Notes: generated by a model from the letters alone, not told the origin. 64,000 nt of DNA from Prostheceraeus crozeri (GCA_907163375.1 CAJQUW010001659.1:45057-109056); one strand, 5' to 3'; positions 50,261 through 62,224 are shown, counted from the first letter of the stretch. Made by a program: numbers and translations.

Positions 50261-51206
50261 TTTGAATTAGTAGAAGTAGAAGCACAGAATAAAACAGGTC
50301 GTCTCCTCTTCTGTTTGACTAGAAAGGATGCATTGGAACATGTAACGCTAATGAAATGGCACAATCTGCCATAGAAGCTGACGGCAATAAAAAACTCCAG
50401 AGTGGAGGTAAAGTTTTGTGTAATATATAATTACGGCACATCAATCGCACCCATTTTCACTTAGATGCACTTGTAAAAGTCTGAATCATTGGATTAGAAT
50501 CAGTCACATGTGCAATTCCAAGCTTTTCATTCGTGGTTTATGTCACAACGTAGTTCCCCCGGATGTGCCGCGACCTTGAGTCAATTTCCATTCTAGTCAA
50601 CTTCAAATAAACAATCTATTTCTGTTTAATGTGCTGATATAATACCATAGCAATCGAACAATGAGCAGTCAGTTCAGCATAAAGTACGCGAAAATTGTGT
50701 GAAGTTTCAGTCACTGTTATCAACCGGATAACGCAGCAAAGAGACGCATGGGATGTCAAGTTCTACAGAGAAGTTGTGAACGTTTGTTCGTGCGCCTGCT
50801 AACTTTCTTAATAATGATCGGAAAGACCAACATTATCGAGAAAACTTTTGCGCAATGATCTGAATTCTTCCAATCTGCAGGAATCGTGGAGATCGGAGCA
50901 TTTTGAAGGAATTCACAGTAATCCGCAAGCGACGCACTCTGCTATTATCCTATCTCTGTAAGGAATCAAAAATTTCTTTTTACCCACTTAGTAAGTTCCT
51001 GCATATGCCGTCGTTTTGAATCAGTTTGCACTCAGTTACACTAGCAGAGTGATACGCTTAAACAATAGAATTCTGTAAGTGTCAAAATTCTCTTCAATTC
51101 TTTTTACTGTAATATAAACGATGCTTTTGCGCATGGCCATATTGGTAGGCCTACATTATACGTGAAATTCATTTATTTATTGCTTGCATATATGCTCATG
51201 TATGTA
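50261..51206. other. Unassigned stretch
   Basis: No gene or repeat recognised; the open stretch across 50189-50374 is mostly transposon terminal repeat read through. Confidence 0.4.
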
Positions 51207-51208
51207 TA

Positions 51209-52062
51209 CTCACTGACATAAATAATGAAACCAACTCTCATTGACTTGAATGAAAGTTTGTTTCATTTTTTCTATGGTTTGAGATGATATCTCGCTTTCT
51301 ATGTATCACCATTGAACTCCATATGATAAGGGAAATGATATAGGACCATCAAATTTCAAAATTTGATATTGATCACAGTAACAGCTAGAAGTTGAACAGA
51401 ATCACCACCTACTGCTGACCAGATTTGACTTATGAAATGGCGCACGATAACTTTACCAGAGGAATGGCAATTGGGATGATGCGTTGTGGGCAAAGTTCTA
51501 CAACAGTTGCGAAAGAATTGAAAATTTCAAGGGTCGTTGTATGGAGGTGGTGGTGGTGGTGGTGGTGGCAGTGACATTGAATCAATTGATTTTTCAGGAT
51601 GACAACGCAAGGCCCCATCGCGCTTCAGTGGTCTATAACAGGATAGCAAGCAGTGGAATCCCAACCTTGGAATGGCCCTCACGTTCTCCCGACCTCTCCC
51701 CCATCGAGCACTGCTGGGATGAACTTGGTCGCAGAGAGAGGGAGAGGTACGTGTACAACCACCCACCATTGTCTTTGAAGATGTTGGCCGACAGACTGAT
51801 CGAGCAGTGGAACCTCTTAGACCTGGCATTCATCCAGCGACTGTGCTCATCCATGCCCTCACGCATCGATGCCTGTTTGGATGCTCGCGGTGGTCACACC
51901 CGTTTCTAACTTAAGTTGATAAAATCATGAGTATCAAATTAAATGTTTTTGAGTAAAGCATTCGAGTTCTCCTTTTACAAACAACAAACAAACGTACAGT
52001 ACAACCAAGTTTAAGTCATAAGTATTCATATCAGGACTTGTTTCATTCTTTTTGTCACTGAG
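51209..52062 (+). mobile_element. Internally deleted Tc1 element
   Basis: 854 bp with TA at 51207-51208 and 52063-52064. Ends CTCACTGACATAAATAATGA on the left and, reversed, CTCAGTGACAAAAAGAATGA on the right. A full Tc1 would be at least 1.2 kb. Confidence 0.85.
51437..51909 (+). pseudogene. Tc1 transposase remnant with central deletion at a GGT run
   Basis: From ATG 51437 the HTH start reads MAHDNFTRGMAIGMMRCGQS and VAKELKISRVVVWRWW. A (GGT)8-like run at about 51546-51567 marks the junction. In another frame (up to 51909) the C-terminal part reads FQDDNARPHRASVVYNRI, WPSRSPDLSPIEHCWDELGR and SMPSRIDACLDARGG. The central part with the first Asp is lost; DD34E spacing is kept in the remaining part. 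Confidence 0.85.
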
Positions 52063-52064
52063 TA

Positions 52065-53330
52065 TATGTTGTGTTAGATGACCACTCATACGAGTATATC
52101 GCTTTCGCTCAAGATCGCGCGTGACTAAATTGGCCTATATCAACAACTCAGGATGTTCAAGGTGAAAGCTCATTATTCTTGTTGAACGAATGATTGCGTC
52201 ATTATAAATTGCATTCATTCGCTCTGCCAGCAGTTACTATCAGAATGCGTGCACGTCAATAATAAACTTCAACATGGATACACATGTCGTTCTGGTGAGC
52301 TATTACAATTCTATTTGCAGTTCGACATTGCCACCAAAAATAGACTGTTGGCCAAAGTCTTACAGTAGTGTTTGATTGACTTAAAATATCCACAACTGTT
52401 TTAAGAGTCTAGAAGTACCACAGACAGGTCAAAAAATGGAACTTCAATCTAGGGTGCACTGTGCAATGCATGCAGTCAACATTTTAGTGTGTATTTGCAA
52501 TTACCATTATTATCACCTATAAAATAAGGATGATGCTTCGAAATAATCTTTGATTCACTCGTCCAATGATATTTACAAAAATTTCTACTCTCAAAGTTAA
52601 AAAATTGCTGCTCATTAAGAGGCGAGAATCTGCGAGTATCAAAAGCTACGTATTCTCCGAGCCGAATAAGAGGTGAAGAAATTGATACGAGGTGATTGGA
52701 CATTTATCTCCATAAAATCAGTGGGATAAAACATATTTATTTCACGATTCCATAGCTACACAATGTCGTGTTAGATACATTCATGTTTTCCTATTTTTGT
52801 GGATAAATAACATAATCTACTAGTAGATTAAACGCTCAGAATCTACTACCGATTAATGACAAATCTCCAGAGAAATGTGGAATAAATTGATTGAATGTGA
52901 TATTTAATTGAAGTAAATTATATTAAGTGTAATTGAAATTAAAGTGTAATTAATTGAAGTGAATGTGATATTTTGTGCACTGTGTTCTTTTAATTTCCAA
53001 GTCTGATTCAAAATTTGCATGTATGAAAATGAATTGCGGTTAGCAACTCTTGAAGAATGCTGTACTGTCTTGATCGTTGCCCCATATAATCTTTGAGTTA
53101 GACTTACAGAGAAGTTTCCCAGATTTTCGGGTGCATGCACTCTAATTTGTGCAAGAGCAACATATCCATAGACAAGGCAGTCTGTGGACATATCCGATCA
53201 CCTTGATCATAACCAATGCTGAATACCACGTCATCTACTTGCTGCTCTTTCATCTTATAATTCATTCTAGTGGCTCCAGCAATTGATGACTCACAAGTCT
53301 TCGACCTGGTGTCATAGATTCCTCCTAAGC
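52065..53330. other. Unassigned stretch
   Basis: AT-rich, no supported gene; the region near 52880-52980 has GTAATTGAAATTAAAGTG-type direct repeats. Confidence 0.4.
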
Positions 53331-53907
53331 ATGTGGATGTTTGTCCACAGCGAACTATACACTAAAGTTCTACGTTCTGGCTAAAGCTCGCAAGAGGATC
53401 TTTGTGCTACGGAATCTCAGAAAATCCAACTGTGCCACCAATGTCATGTTTCAGACATATTGCGCTCTGATTCGATCCGTAATGTCATACGCGTACCCAT
53501 GCTTCTGCAATATCCCAAAGCGCCTGGAGGACAAATTTACAAGATTCGAGAGAAGATGTTTTTGGATTATTGGAGACGATACTTTCACCACGTTTCTGGC
53601 TGACGTTCAGTCGTCTTGCAAGAGGTTTTTTTCGCAGGTCATAGTGCATGGTGATAATCCTCTCCGGGAGCTCTTCGTCCACAGGGATGCATCGAGAACG
53701 AGGAATAAGCTGGCACTCTGCCCTCCACGTCAGAAGACGAAACGATTCTCTTCTTCTTTTACCAAGTTTGCTTTACTGTAAATAATCTCTATATTCACTT
53801 CGCGCTGTTTGATGACCGTAACTTTTTATTTTTATTTTATTACATGATGTCAGACGTTCACTGATTGCCAATTGTGAAGTCAAAAATAAAGAAATTATTA
53901 TTATAAA
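53331..53907 (+). mobile_element. LINE 3' end fragment
   Basis: The coding part at 53341-53781 is the C-terminal region of a CR1/jockey-type ORF2 (KARKRIFVLRNLRKSNCATN, FQTYCALIRSVMSYAYPCFC, LEDKFTRFERRCFWIIG, then TRNKLALCPPRQKTKRFSSS). Ends with AATAAAGAAATTATTATTAT as poly(A)-like tail. 5'-truncated insertion; a different LINE family from the one at 40.8 kb. Confidence 0.8.
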
Positions 53908-54653
53908 GATTATACTGGAACATGAGTCAAATATGCGGCTGAAAACGATGTGCAAAATTTTGCCAATAAACAAGCAGTGAGATAGATGAATTCAACCTTT
54001 GGTCGCATTATTCACCTTATTCGTGTGCTGTGAAGGCGGTGAATCCTCAGAGTGAAGCAAATAAAGTAAACAGGGATTGTTATCGTTGTGCCTGAATAAG
54101 TGTTCTTCAATCACATTACATGTAAGTGATGTAAATTTGCTCAGCTATGATCATTCACGAGTTCTTTGAACCTTGTCTCAAAGTTATTAGCAATTGTTTT
54201 AGTTAATTTTGCTAAATTCTTGAAGCATTGTTCAAGTCAATTTTGCCTAATGTGTTCTATCACGTGAAACAATGTTTTAATAATGGTAGGTGGCAGCATT
54301 TCAGTAAGATTATTGATATAAACGTGCTAGATAGTGAATCGCAACCCGTGAAGAATTTTCATTGTTTTAGACAATGATCTTAGAATCGGAATTAAACAAA
54401 TTTTTCAAAGCAAACAAAACAAAATAACAGCAAAATTAACAATTTATTCAATACAAAAGAGTGAAAGAGTATAAAGATGACACTATTGTTCGACCCATCG
54501 GTTTCCGGGAAAGCTTTGTAAATTTAGGATTGTCAAGACATTGGTGCTAGCCTACACTAATCCCAAAAAGATGTCACCTTTTAGTATAGCCAAATATATA
54601 CATATCAAAACCTCTTACCATACTTTGTGATAACTTTGCTCACTACTTTCATG
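53908..54653. other. Unassigned stretch
   Basis: AT-rich unique DNA; nothing supported. Confidence 0.4.
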
Positions 54654-54655
54654 TA

Positions 54656-55987
54656 TGAGGCGTGTTCAAATGAAACCCGTTCGCTATACTGTATTTGTAG
54701 AATAGCAAGCAGAAAAAGTAAAAGCACAATCAATTAGTAGCAACTGTGTATTATTAACACGAAAACAGAAGCAACAATCAAAAAAAGTCTCCGTTGACTT
54801 CCCGCCACTTGTCCCATTGCTTGGGTAGGCGTTGAATTCCGTCGGCAAAGAAGGACTTCGGTTGTCCTTTGAACCAATCCCTAACAGCTGTCTTTACTTC
54901 TTCGTCTGATCGGAATCGCTGTTCCTTGAGAAACTTCTTCAGGGGATCAAAAATGTGAAAATCACAAGGTGACAGGTCAGAACTGTATGCAGGTTGTTCC
55001 AAAACTTCCCAACGCTTCCTTGCCAATGCGTCAGATGTCGCCTTCGAAACGTGTGGTCTTGCGTTGTCGTGAAGAAGAATGACACGTGAAGACAACATAA
55101 CCGGTCGCTTGATCTTTACCGCCTGGTGAAGCTTGTCCAAAGTCTGGATATACCGCTGCGAATTGATTGTTTCGTTGGGTTCAAGAAACTCGAGGAGCAG
55201 CGGGCCCTGAATATCGAAGAACACCGTGAGCATCACCTTCCCTGCAGATTGTTGCACTCGGAACTTCTTCGGCTTGGGTGAACTTGGATGCTTCCACTGC
55301 ATGCTGCTCTGCTTCCTTTCCGGCTCGAAATGATGGCACCACGTCTCGTCTCCAGGCACAATGCGACGCAAGAACTGCTCATTCTCGGTATTGAAGCGAG
55401 TCAGGTGTTCCAAACTGAGTGTTTCTCCATCTTTCCTTGTGGTCTTCAGTAAGCATTCGAGGCACCTATTGAGAGCAAACTTTGTGATACTGCAACTTTT
55501 CCTTCACGATGGTATGCATTGAGCCAATTGAGACATTGAAGTCATCTGCCAGATCTCTAATGCTTCGTCGACGATCGGCTCTGACTGCGGTATCGATGGT
55601 CTCAGTCACCACTTTATGCGCCTGTCCAGGACGTGGCAAATCAGATGTTTCAGTTCGCCCCTCTCGAAACTTCCTTGACCACTCTGTGGTCTTTGAAACA
55701 GCTCGATCTCTGTATACTGATGCCATTCTGCGATGGATCTCTGCTGGCTTGCATCCTTCAGCAGTCAGGAATTGAATAACCGCTCTCTGGTCTTCTTTGG
55801 ACGGACTTTCTACCATGAACGACATTTCACTCGTCATTAACCGTGAACAACAGATACACTTGATGAACAAACACATTGTCACGCTGTTATAAAGCACTGA
55901 ATAATACTCCACAGGTCTGCTTTGATTAATTGGTCATGCATGAACCCGCTAAGATAAGTCGAACGGGTTTCATTTGAGCACGCCTCG
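54656..55987 (-). mobile_element. mariner transposon, second family
   Basis: 1332 bp flanked by TA at 54654-54655 and 55988-55989. Ends TGAGGCGTGTTCAAATGAAA on the left and, reversed, CGAGGCGTGCTCAAATGAAA on the right, continuing CCCGTTCG in both. The transposase is on the minus strand. Confidence 0.95.
54778..55837 (-). pseudogene. mariner transposase, frame-interrupted
   Basis: Starts at an ATG at 55837 (MTSEMSFMVESPSKEDQRAV). HTH regions are FLTAEGCKPAEIHRRMASVY and IRDLADDFNVSIGSMHTIV. A stop at 55466 and a shift just after it split the gene; the catalytic part follows (55413-54778) with PGDETWCHHF, LLHDNARPHVSK and SSDLSPCDFHIF, 34 residues between the last two Asp, as in mariner DD34D. 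The end WREVNGDFF is typical. Confidence 0.9.
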
Positions 55988-55989
55988 TA

Positions 55990-56478
55990 TATCTAAGGTG
56001 TTATTTTGAAGCATCCTGCATCGTTTTATAAACTATCAATTGTCCACTGACTCCAAAGCTACAAAGAAATTAATACATGCAAGACAAAAGATTAATTTCA
56101 TCTTTGAGGAAATTTTTGGATGTTGTCAATGTACATGGTGAGATGCATTGTGCAGTTGGAATGTTAGTTGAAAAGTCTTGTCTGCTTAGATGCATCAATA
56201 ATTTTCATGGTGAGTTTTAATCAAACACAGCCAAAGACAACGTCACGTCAAACACAGCTGGTCCTAGTTCGATGTATGTTATCATTGTAGCGCTTTCTCC
56301 CCCTCGAGAAACCTATCAACCGTCAGCTCCTGTAATTTGTAAAGGTGTTGAGAGAGAGAGAGAGAGAGATTTTTTTCAAACACATTTCTTGACATCCGAG
56401 GTCGGTTAGTCTTACTATCCAAGCATTGCTGTTAAAATCCTTTTTCCTACATCATTCCAGACTCATCTCAAAAACGTC
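55990..56478. other. Stretch upstream of the PHD LINE with (GA)n
   Basis: No gene. A (GA)n run lies at 56350-56369. The 5' UTR of the LINE probably begins near it, since the same run precedes the second LINE copy at 61250. Confidence 0.5.
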
Positions 56479-57579
56479 ATGAATGCGACAACAACCCCAA
56501 TAACCATCCAACCTACCCCATCTCCAGCATCAACCTCGTCATCTCAATTTTTGAAATCCGACGACCTTTGTGAAAAATGTGGGAAGACAGTGGTAATGGA
56601 CTCTGTGTTGCAATGTAAGAAATGCAACAAGTATTTGCACTTTGACTGCAGTGACCTGCCAATATACGAGGTGGTTAAGTACTATAAGGAAAACTTATAC
56701 CACAGAAAATTTGCATGCTCTGCATGTATAGAAAACATGCATCCAAACGAAATGAAGATAGTCATGGAAAAGATGAAGTCCTTCGATGGCAATGCACAGC
56801 TGCTCGATGATTACAAACGACGTTTGCAGATAAAAGAAAGCGAAATTAGCGAACTAGTACAGGAAGTGAGCAAAATGATCGAAGACAAAAACGAACTAGA
56901 AGAGATGGTCAAGCAATTGAAAGAAGACACTCATGCTCTGAAAAGAAGGAACGAAGACATGGTTCTGACATTGAATGTGTATGAATCCCAGCTAACTGCA
57001 CATGAAGAAAGAGTAAGAGCAAACCGAAACACAGAACAACAAAGAAGCGACACCAACAACAGCAACAACAACGACAACAACGACAGAGCCATCATAATGA
57101 CACTACTCGAGAAACAAAAGGATGAGGCAAAAAGTGAAATTGCTGTTTTGAAACATATGATTGACGATATTCGGACGACGATGACCGAAAAGCCTTACCA
57201 ACAAGCGCAATCCTACCATCAATCGCAACCTTATCATCAACCATACCCAACAACAAGACGATTCAGAAGCTTCAACCATCAAGAAAGGAGACCACCACCA
57301 AAGTGTTATTCTTGTGGACGAATCGGACATATCGCTCGAAACTGCTTCAGCTCCGGACCACCAAGGCAAAGATGGACAAACAACAACAGAAACAATTATC
57401 GCGGACCAAGAGATCGACCACAACAACGCTATGCTCAGCGTCATCATTCAACATATCATCAATTCCCCATTCAATACCAACAGCCATACCAACAGCATTA
57501 CCCATCTACGAACAATTTTCCTGTTCAAGGTATGATGTATCCCACTTCCAACATCCAACCAATGCAGCCTTTTGTTTAG
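56479..57579 (+). CDS. LINE ORF1 protein: PHD finger, coiled coil, CCHC zinc knuckle
   Basis: 366 residues from ATG 56479. Residues about 30-80 form a PHD-type finger (CEKCGKT, LQCKKCNKYLHFDCSDLP, FACSACI). Residues about 105-180 form a coiled coil (ISELVQEVSKMIEDKNELEE). Residues about 270-290 hold a CCHC knuckle (CYSCGRIGHIARNC), followed by a Gln/Asn/Pro/Tyr-rich tail. PHD-bearing ORF1 proteins are known in CR1-type LINEs. It binds element RNA and may read histone marks. Frame intact. Confidence 0.9.
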   Translation: MNATTTPITIQPTPSPASTSSSQFLKSDDLCEKCGKTVVMDSVLQCKKCNKYLHFDCSDLPIYEVVKYYKENLYHRKFACSACIENMHPNEMKIVMEKMKSFDGNAQLLDDYKRRLQIKESEISELVQEVSKMIEDKNELEEMVKQLKEDTHALKRRNEDMVLTLNVYESQLTAHEERVRANRNTEQQRSDTNNSNNNDNNDRAIIMTLLEKQKDEAKSEIAVLKHMIDDIRTTMTEKPYQQAQSYHQSQPYHQPYPTTRRFRSFNHQERRPPPKCYSCGRIGHIARNCFSSGPPRQRWTNNNRNNYRGPRDRPQQRYAQRHHSTYHQFPIQYQQPYQQHYPSTNNFPVQGMMYPTSNIQPMQPFV

Positions 57580-57641
57580 CATAGATGAACGAGGAGAGGA
57601 GACTGCTATATCAGGAGAAATTGTTGGTAAGAATAACAATA

Positions 57642-58304
57642 TGCTGAAAATTTATTATACTAACACAAACGGATTAAACATAAACAAACTTCATGATTCT
57701 GATATGATTGATGATATACAAGATGCTGTTATAATATGTTTTACCGAAACACACTTGAATGAACGCAGGTCTACAAATTTATCGATAAACAGATTTGATG
57801 TTATAGAAACATTTTGTAAAAATAAAAATAATTTCGGTAGACAGATTAAGGGGATCAGCTTATATCATAAAAATGAAGAAAGCAACCTCAATATAGAGGA
57901 AAAATAACTGAAAATGGAGACATGATAATAATCAAAATGTTGAACCCTCAATGGAAAGATCTTAAAGAGATATATTTAATTCTATGCTACCGAGAAAGCA
58001 GAGATTCAAAATATGCGGACAATAATTATCTAAATCGCATTAAAGAATATATAAAAGAATTTAAGATGAAAAACATAATTATATTGGGAGATCTTAACAG
58101 CAGGATTGGTCAATTGAATGACAATGAACACATGAATCTCCCACCAGAAGATCAGAAGATCAAATCATAAATAAACAAGGCAGAGAACTGATTGAGTTCT
58201 GCAACGAAAACTCGCTTATAATAGCTAATGGCAGATATGAAAAAGGAAAGCATACATACTGTAGAATTCAAAGAGAAAGAAATTATAAATCAGTTATCGA
58301 TTAC
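57642..58304 (+). pseudogene. LINE ORF2 apurinic-type endonuclease part, interrupted
   Basis: MLKIYYTNTNGLNINKLHDS marks the start of the endonuclease (family N..GL..K). FTETHLNE carries the catalytic Glu, IIILGDLNSRIG the GDLN motif. An interruption lies near 57907 and another near 58170, and the part after HTYCRIQ.. continues in a third frame to SVIDYLI. Confidence 0.8.
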
Positions 58305-58704
58305 TTGATCATATCAGAATCTTTGATAGAAAAATTAAAAGCCTTTGAAATAACAGGTCCTAAATTATTTACAGACCATAGACCACTAAAACTAGAATTA
58401 GATGTGAAACCAAAAACATCGATTAAAAATAATTTGAAGAAAAGAAACTATATTGATAAGATCACCAAGCCATTCAAATTGTCATCAAACTATGATCCAT
58501 GCAAGCTCCAAGAAGCTGTACAAATGAAAAGTACTGAACTGATTAAAAAATTAAATGAAAATAATTTAAATACAACAGAAATCTATCATGAATTGATAAA
58601 TGCAAGTAGAGATGTATACCTAAAAGTAGAACCAAACAAAAATATCAAATACTCAAAGGATGCGAGAAATTTTCGCAAAAACTATCGAACAGCTGTCGAA
58701 ATGT
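58305..58704 (+). pseudogene. LINE ORF2 endonuclease end and linker
   Basis: LKAFEITGPKLFTDHRPLKL carries the SDH-type catalytic His (TDHRPL). RNFRKNYRTAVEMYN follows, where the tRNA-derived repeat begins. Confidence 0.8.
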
Positions 58705-58948
58705 ATAATTTTAACAGACGGAAAATAGCTGCGCGTCTTGGTGGATTTGAACCACCGACCTCTGGCATTCTAGGCCAACGCTCTACCAACTGAGCTATCG
58801 ACGAGCGACAGAACGACATAAGTCCTCAATTGAAGAACCCGCGTAAGAGAATCCGATAGCTTCATCCTCCAAGACAACATAGCATTAACCGTCAAGCCAA
58901 ACTACTGAAGCAAGTTATCAGTAATTCAAAGCCAGCATTATACTTTGA
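58705..58948 (-). repeat. tRNA-derived repeat, copy 1
   Basis: 244 bp, identical or nearly so to 58993-59236. On the minus strand a tRNA-like segment (about 58806-58733) has an A box TAGCTCAGTTGG, a D arm GCTC/GAGC, an anticodon arm TTGGC(CTAGAAT)GCCAG, a T arm GGTGG(TTCAAAT)CCACC and B box GGTTCAAATCC. The acceptor ends do not pair well, so it is a tRNA-derived repeat or SINE rather than a working tRNA. Confidence 0.75.
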
Positions 58949-58992
58949 AACGGGGACTTAGTCCACACAAGTATTCAAAGAAAGCTGCAATG

Positions 58993-59236
58993 ATAATTTT
59001 AACAGACGGAAAATAGCTGCGCGTCTTGGTGGATTTGAACCACCGACCTCTGGCATTCTAGGCCAACGCTCTACCAACTGAGCTATCGACGAGCGACAGA
59101 ACGACATAAGTCCTCAATTGAAGAACCCGCGTAAGAGAATCCGATAGCTTCATCCTCCAAGACAACATAGCATTAACCGTCAAGCCAAACTACTGAAGCA
59201 AGTTATCAGTAATTCAAAGCCAGCATTATACTTTGA
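58993..59236 (-). repeat. tRNA-derived repeat, copy 2
   Basis: Second copy, 288 bp after the first, separated by 44 bp (58949-58992) of other sequence. Both copies end CAGCATTATACTTTGA. Same tRNA-like segment at about 59094-59021. Confidence 0.75.
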
Positions 59237-60400
59237 GCAAGACTTTTACTTTAAGCAAGACCAATCGGAAGAAAACCTTCATTCTTTACTACTAAATAAG
59301 AGGCAATATAATAAAATTCTAAAAGTAGAAAAAAGAAAATTACAAGAAATGAAATTATCAGAGCTACAAAATGCTAAAGCTAATAATAACTCTAAGAAGT
59401 ATTGGGAGCTGATAAACAAATGCAAACCAAGAAAAAGAAAAAGGCCAGATACTAAGATAACTGCTCAAAACTTCAAAAAGGATATCAAGAATAAAGACCA
59501 ACAATTGCATAAATTATATATCAGTAAGATAAACGAAATAAATTTTCATCCATGTACAAAATGCGAGGATCATCATTTGAATGAAAATATCACAATAGAA
59601 GAAATTGAAAAAGCAGTTCAATCTACTAAAAATTCAAAGACCAGTGGTCCAGATCAAATTGTATACGAGATATTTAAGAATAACCCAAATCAAATACACA
59701 TACTAGAAACATTTTTCAATCAAATTTTACGAAGTAAAACTACTCCATGGAATTTAAGTTGGTCTACTCCAATTTTTAAAAAAGGAAATAAAAATGAAGC
59801 GAATTCATATCGATGCCTAAATTTATCGTCATGTGTAGAAAAGATTTTGACAAAAATATTAAATGATAGATTAAACATATGGATTGACAGATGCAAATTA
59901 ATCCATGAATCACAAACTGGATTTTGAAAGAAACATTCCACCATAGATAATATCTGGATACTACGAGAAATCATGCAGATTTATAGAAATGATAGACAAC
60001 CATTGTACCTATGCTTCATCGACCTTTCAAAGGCTTTTGATTCAATTCCTAAAATTCAACTAACTAATAAATTAAGAGGTATAATACCAAGGGGCGATTA
60101 CTTATCCCTGATAGAAAACATCATAAATAATAAAAAAATCAAAATTTTATTCAATGGAGAAGAAAGTGAAATTTTTATGTTAAACAATGGAATTCCACAA
60201 GGAGACAGCCTATCACCAATTTTATTTTGTCTGTACATTAATGATTTACTATGTAAACTTGACGAAAATATGAATGAAATTGATCCAGCTGAAATATTTG
60301 ATTTGAAACTGGCTTCATTAATTTATGCAGATGATATAGTATTGCTAAGTACTTCCCAAAATGGATTAATCAAACAACTAAAACTCATGCGAAAAAGAGA
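59237..60400 (+). pseudogene. LINE ORF2 reverse transcriptase, interrupted
   Basis: 59349-59927 holds the linker and first RT motifs (NSKKYWELINKCKPRK, SKTSGPDQIVYEIF, PWNLSWSTPIFKKGNKNEANSY as blocks, LIHESQTGF). After a stop at 59925-59927 the same frame-type coding resumes at 59973 with CFIDLSKAFDSIP, NNGIPQGDSLSPILFCLYIN and LIYADDIVLLS. A (GA)n run near 60400 ends the recognisable RT. Clade uncertain. Confidence 0.85.
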
Positions 60401-61255
60401 GAGAGAGAGAGAGAGAATATTTAACCTAGCAATTGATACAAAGAATTTTCGACATCAAAAGTCAATAGATAACAGCAAGAAGTACCCAAATCAAATCAGT
60501 ATGTGTTCGACTAAAAATGTCCTCGCAATTAGAGTAGACATATCTTTATTGATTGATTTCTATCAGTCGTAAGGTATGCCAAATCGCAGCAACGCGCGGA
60601 AACAGTGAAATGATTAATGCTCACAGCGATAAAAGACACAAACTTCCAAATGAATAAACAGTTCAATGTTTGCTTGACTAACTAAAGGACGGAGATCGGT
60701 CAAAATCAACGTATCACTGAATTCTCAATCTTTCAAATTACATTTACAGGTGAGAATGAATTTAGCATACATAGTATATCGATGCATAAACTCTTTTGAT
60801 AGACTTCTTTAAATTTGTATATGCCATGTTATTTCCATTGACCGATCTCCAAACTTAATAAAGCGTGTTGCTTTTGACTGTTGTAAACTTGGTTGATGAT
60901 GTACTCTATATGATCTATCAATATGATAATATAATATTTCCATCAATGTTGATGATATTCTCGACATGAATGTTTAATCACTTCCGAATATGCGTCTCCT
61001 CCCCCTCATATTAACTGCTCTACCGTTGCCACGCCAAACTGACCGATCTCATGTACATGCACGTTCATCTGATTATCATCATCTGTATAATTCATCATCT
61101 GTGTTTACCTTGCCTCAACTAACATTTGATCTCATCAGACATTCTTTGTATATGCTCATCAGTTAATATTTGTCACCTTCCTTTGTACTTTTCAGGGTAT
61201 TTTTCCTTATGAAAATAAAATCCATTGAATTTTGAATTTTGAATTTTGAGAGAGA
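60401..61255. other. LINE 3' region
   Basis: Follows the (GA)n run at 60398-60417. No RT thumb or C-terminal domain is recognisable, so coding sequence has been lost or replaced. It ends AAAATAAAATCCATTGAATT, with an (ATTTTGA)n tail, then (GA)n at 61248-61265. Confidence 0.5.
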
Positions 61256-61353
61256 GAGAGAGAGAATCAATTGAATAATTACCTAATCAAGTCGCAAGCA
61301 AGGGCCATACATATACATTTTGCCAAACCCTCAAATCCTTTGTCATTACAGAA

Positions 61354-62224
61354 ATGAAGTCCGTGAAGACCGTGGACACTCAACCAACATCTCCCAACCG
61401 GGATTTAGGTGGATTGGGTTTCATCGAAGTGGACATCTGTGTGTGTGGAAGGGAAGAATCTGCTGAAGAAACACCGTGTTGTGATAAATGCAAGCGCAAT
61501 TTCCATCTTACTTGCACTAAACTCCCAGCTTACGAAATAACAAAGTACTTTAAAAAGCATTTATATAAGCGGAAGTATGCGTGCGAGGCCTGCATCGGGA
61601 ATATTCATGCAAGCGAACTCCAACAGTATCAGCAAGCATTATCAACTCCAGCCTCACAGAACACAATTAACAGTGAAACCGATGAACTCAAAAAAGAACT
61701 TGAAGCTCTGAAGAAGAAGACAAAGGCAGCAGAAGAAACTATACACCAGAAAGATAAGAGAATCGAAGAATTACTATCTACAATTACGAAAGACAACACA
61801 GAGGAAGCGGAGTCACTGAAGAACGAAATCGAAGAATATCAGAGAAAAATTAGGTATCTCGAATCAAGGCTTTTTCCTCAGAGAAAGAAAAATTGAAGAC
61901 CTTCTGTCATCAGCGAACACCCTTGAAGAGGAAATGAAACGACAAGACGACACGGCAACTGAGCTGAGAAAACAAATTGACGATTTAAGAAGACAAAATA
62001 CTGAAAGATCTCGCAGATGGCATCTTGATAGCGAAGCAGAAGATCTTGGAGAAAGAGATACCTACACGAAAGCAGAGATACAAACTCTGATCGAAAACAT
62101 CAACAAGAAGATAGACGAAGTGAAAGACGGGCTGGAAAGACGGCAACAGGTTGGAGAAACATCAGAAGCTCGACCAAGACGCTATCAGCCAGCAGCAAAC
62201 TACAACATCAACCAACATCAGTAG
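61354..62224 (+). pseudogene. Second LINE ORF1 with PHD finger and coiled coil
   Basis: From ATG 61354. PHD finger CVCGREE, CCDKCKRNFHLTCTKLP, YACEACIGNIHASE, clearly related to the ORF1 at 56479 (LPAYEITKYFKKHLYKRKYAC versus its counterpart). A long coiled coil follows (DELKKELEALKKKTKAAEE). The first frame ends at 61896 and coiled-coil coding resumes in another frame to 62224 (KQIDDLRRQNTERS), indicating a frameshift near 61885. No CCHC knuckle is seen before the end. Confidence 0.85.

Larger units (their letters stand above)
56350..61255 (+). mobile_element. LINE with PHD-finger ORF1, interrupted by tRNA-derived repeats
   Basis: Contains ORF1 (56479-57579), an endonuclease part, RT parts and a 3' end AAAATAAAATCCATTGAATT with (ATTTTGA)n tail near 61225-61250. 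Several breaks occur in ORF2. Borders are approximate. Confidence 0.75.

Noticed and set aside
50189-50374. 61-codon plus-strand frame
   Set aside because: Most of it is the terminal repeat of the outer Tc1 element.
58733-58806. Functional tRNA gene with anticodon AGA
   Set aside because: Arms and boxes are good, but the acceptor stem does not pair, there is no long variable arm expected for tRNA-Ser, and the segment is part of a longer repeat present twice.
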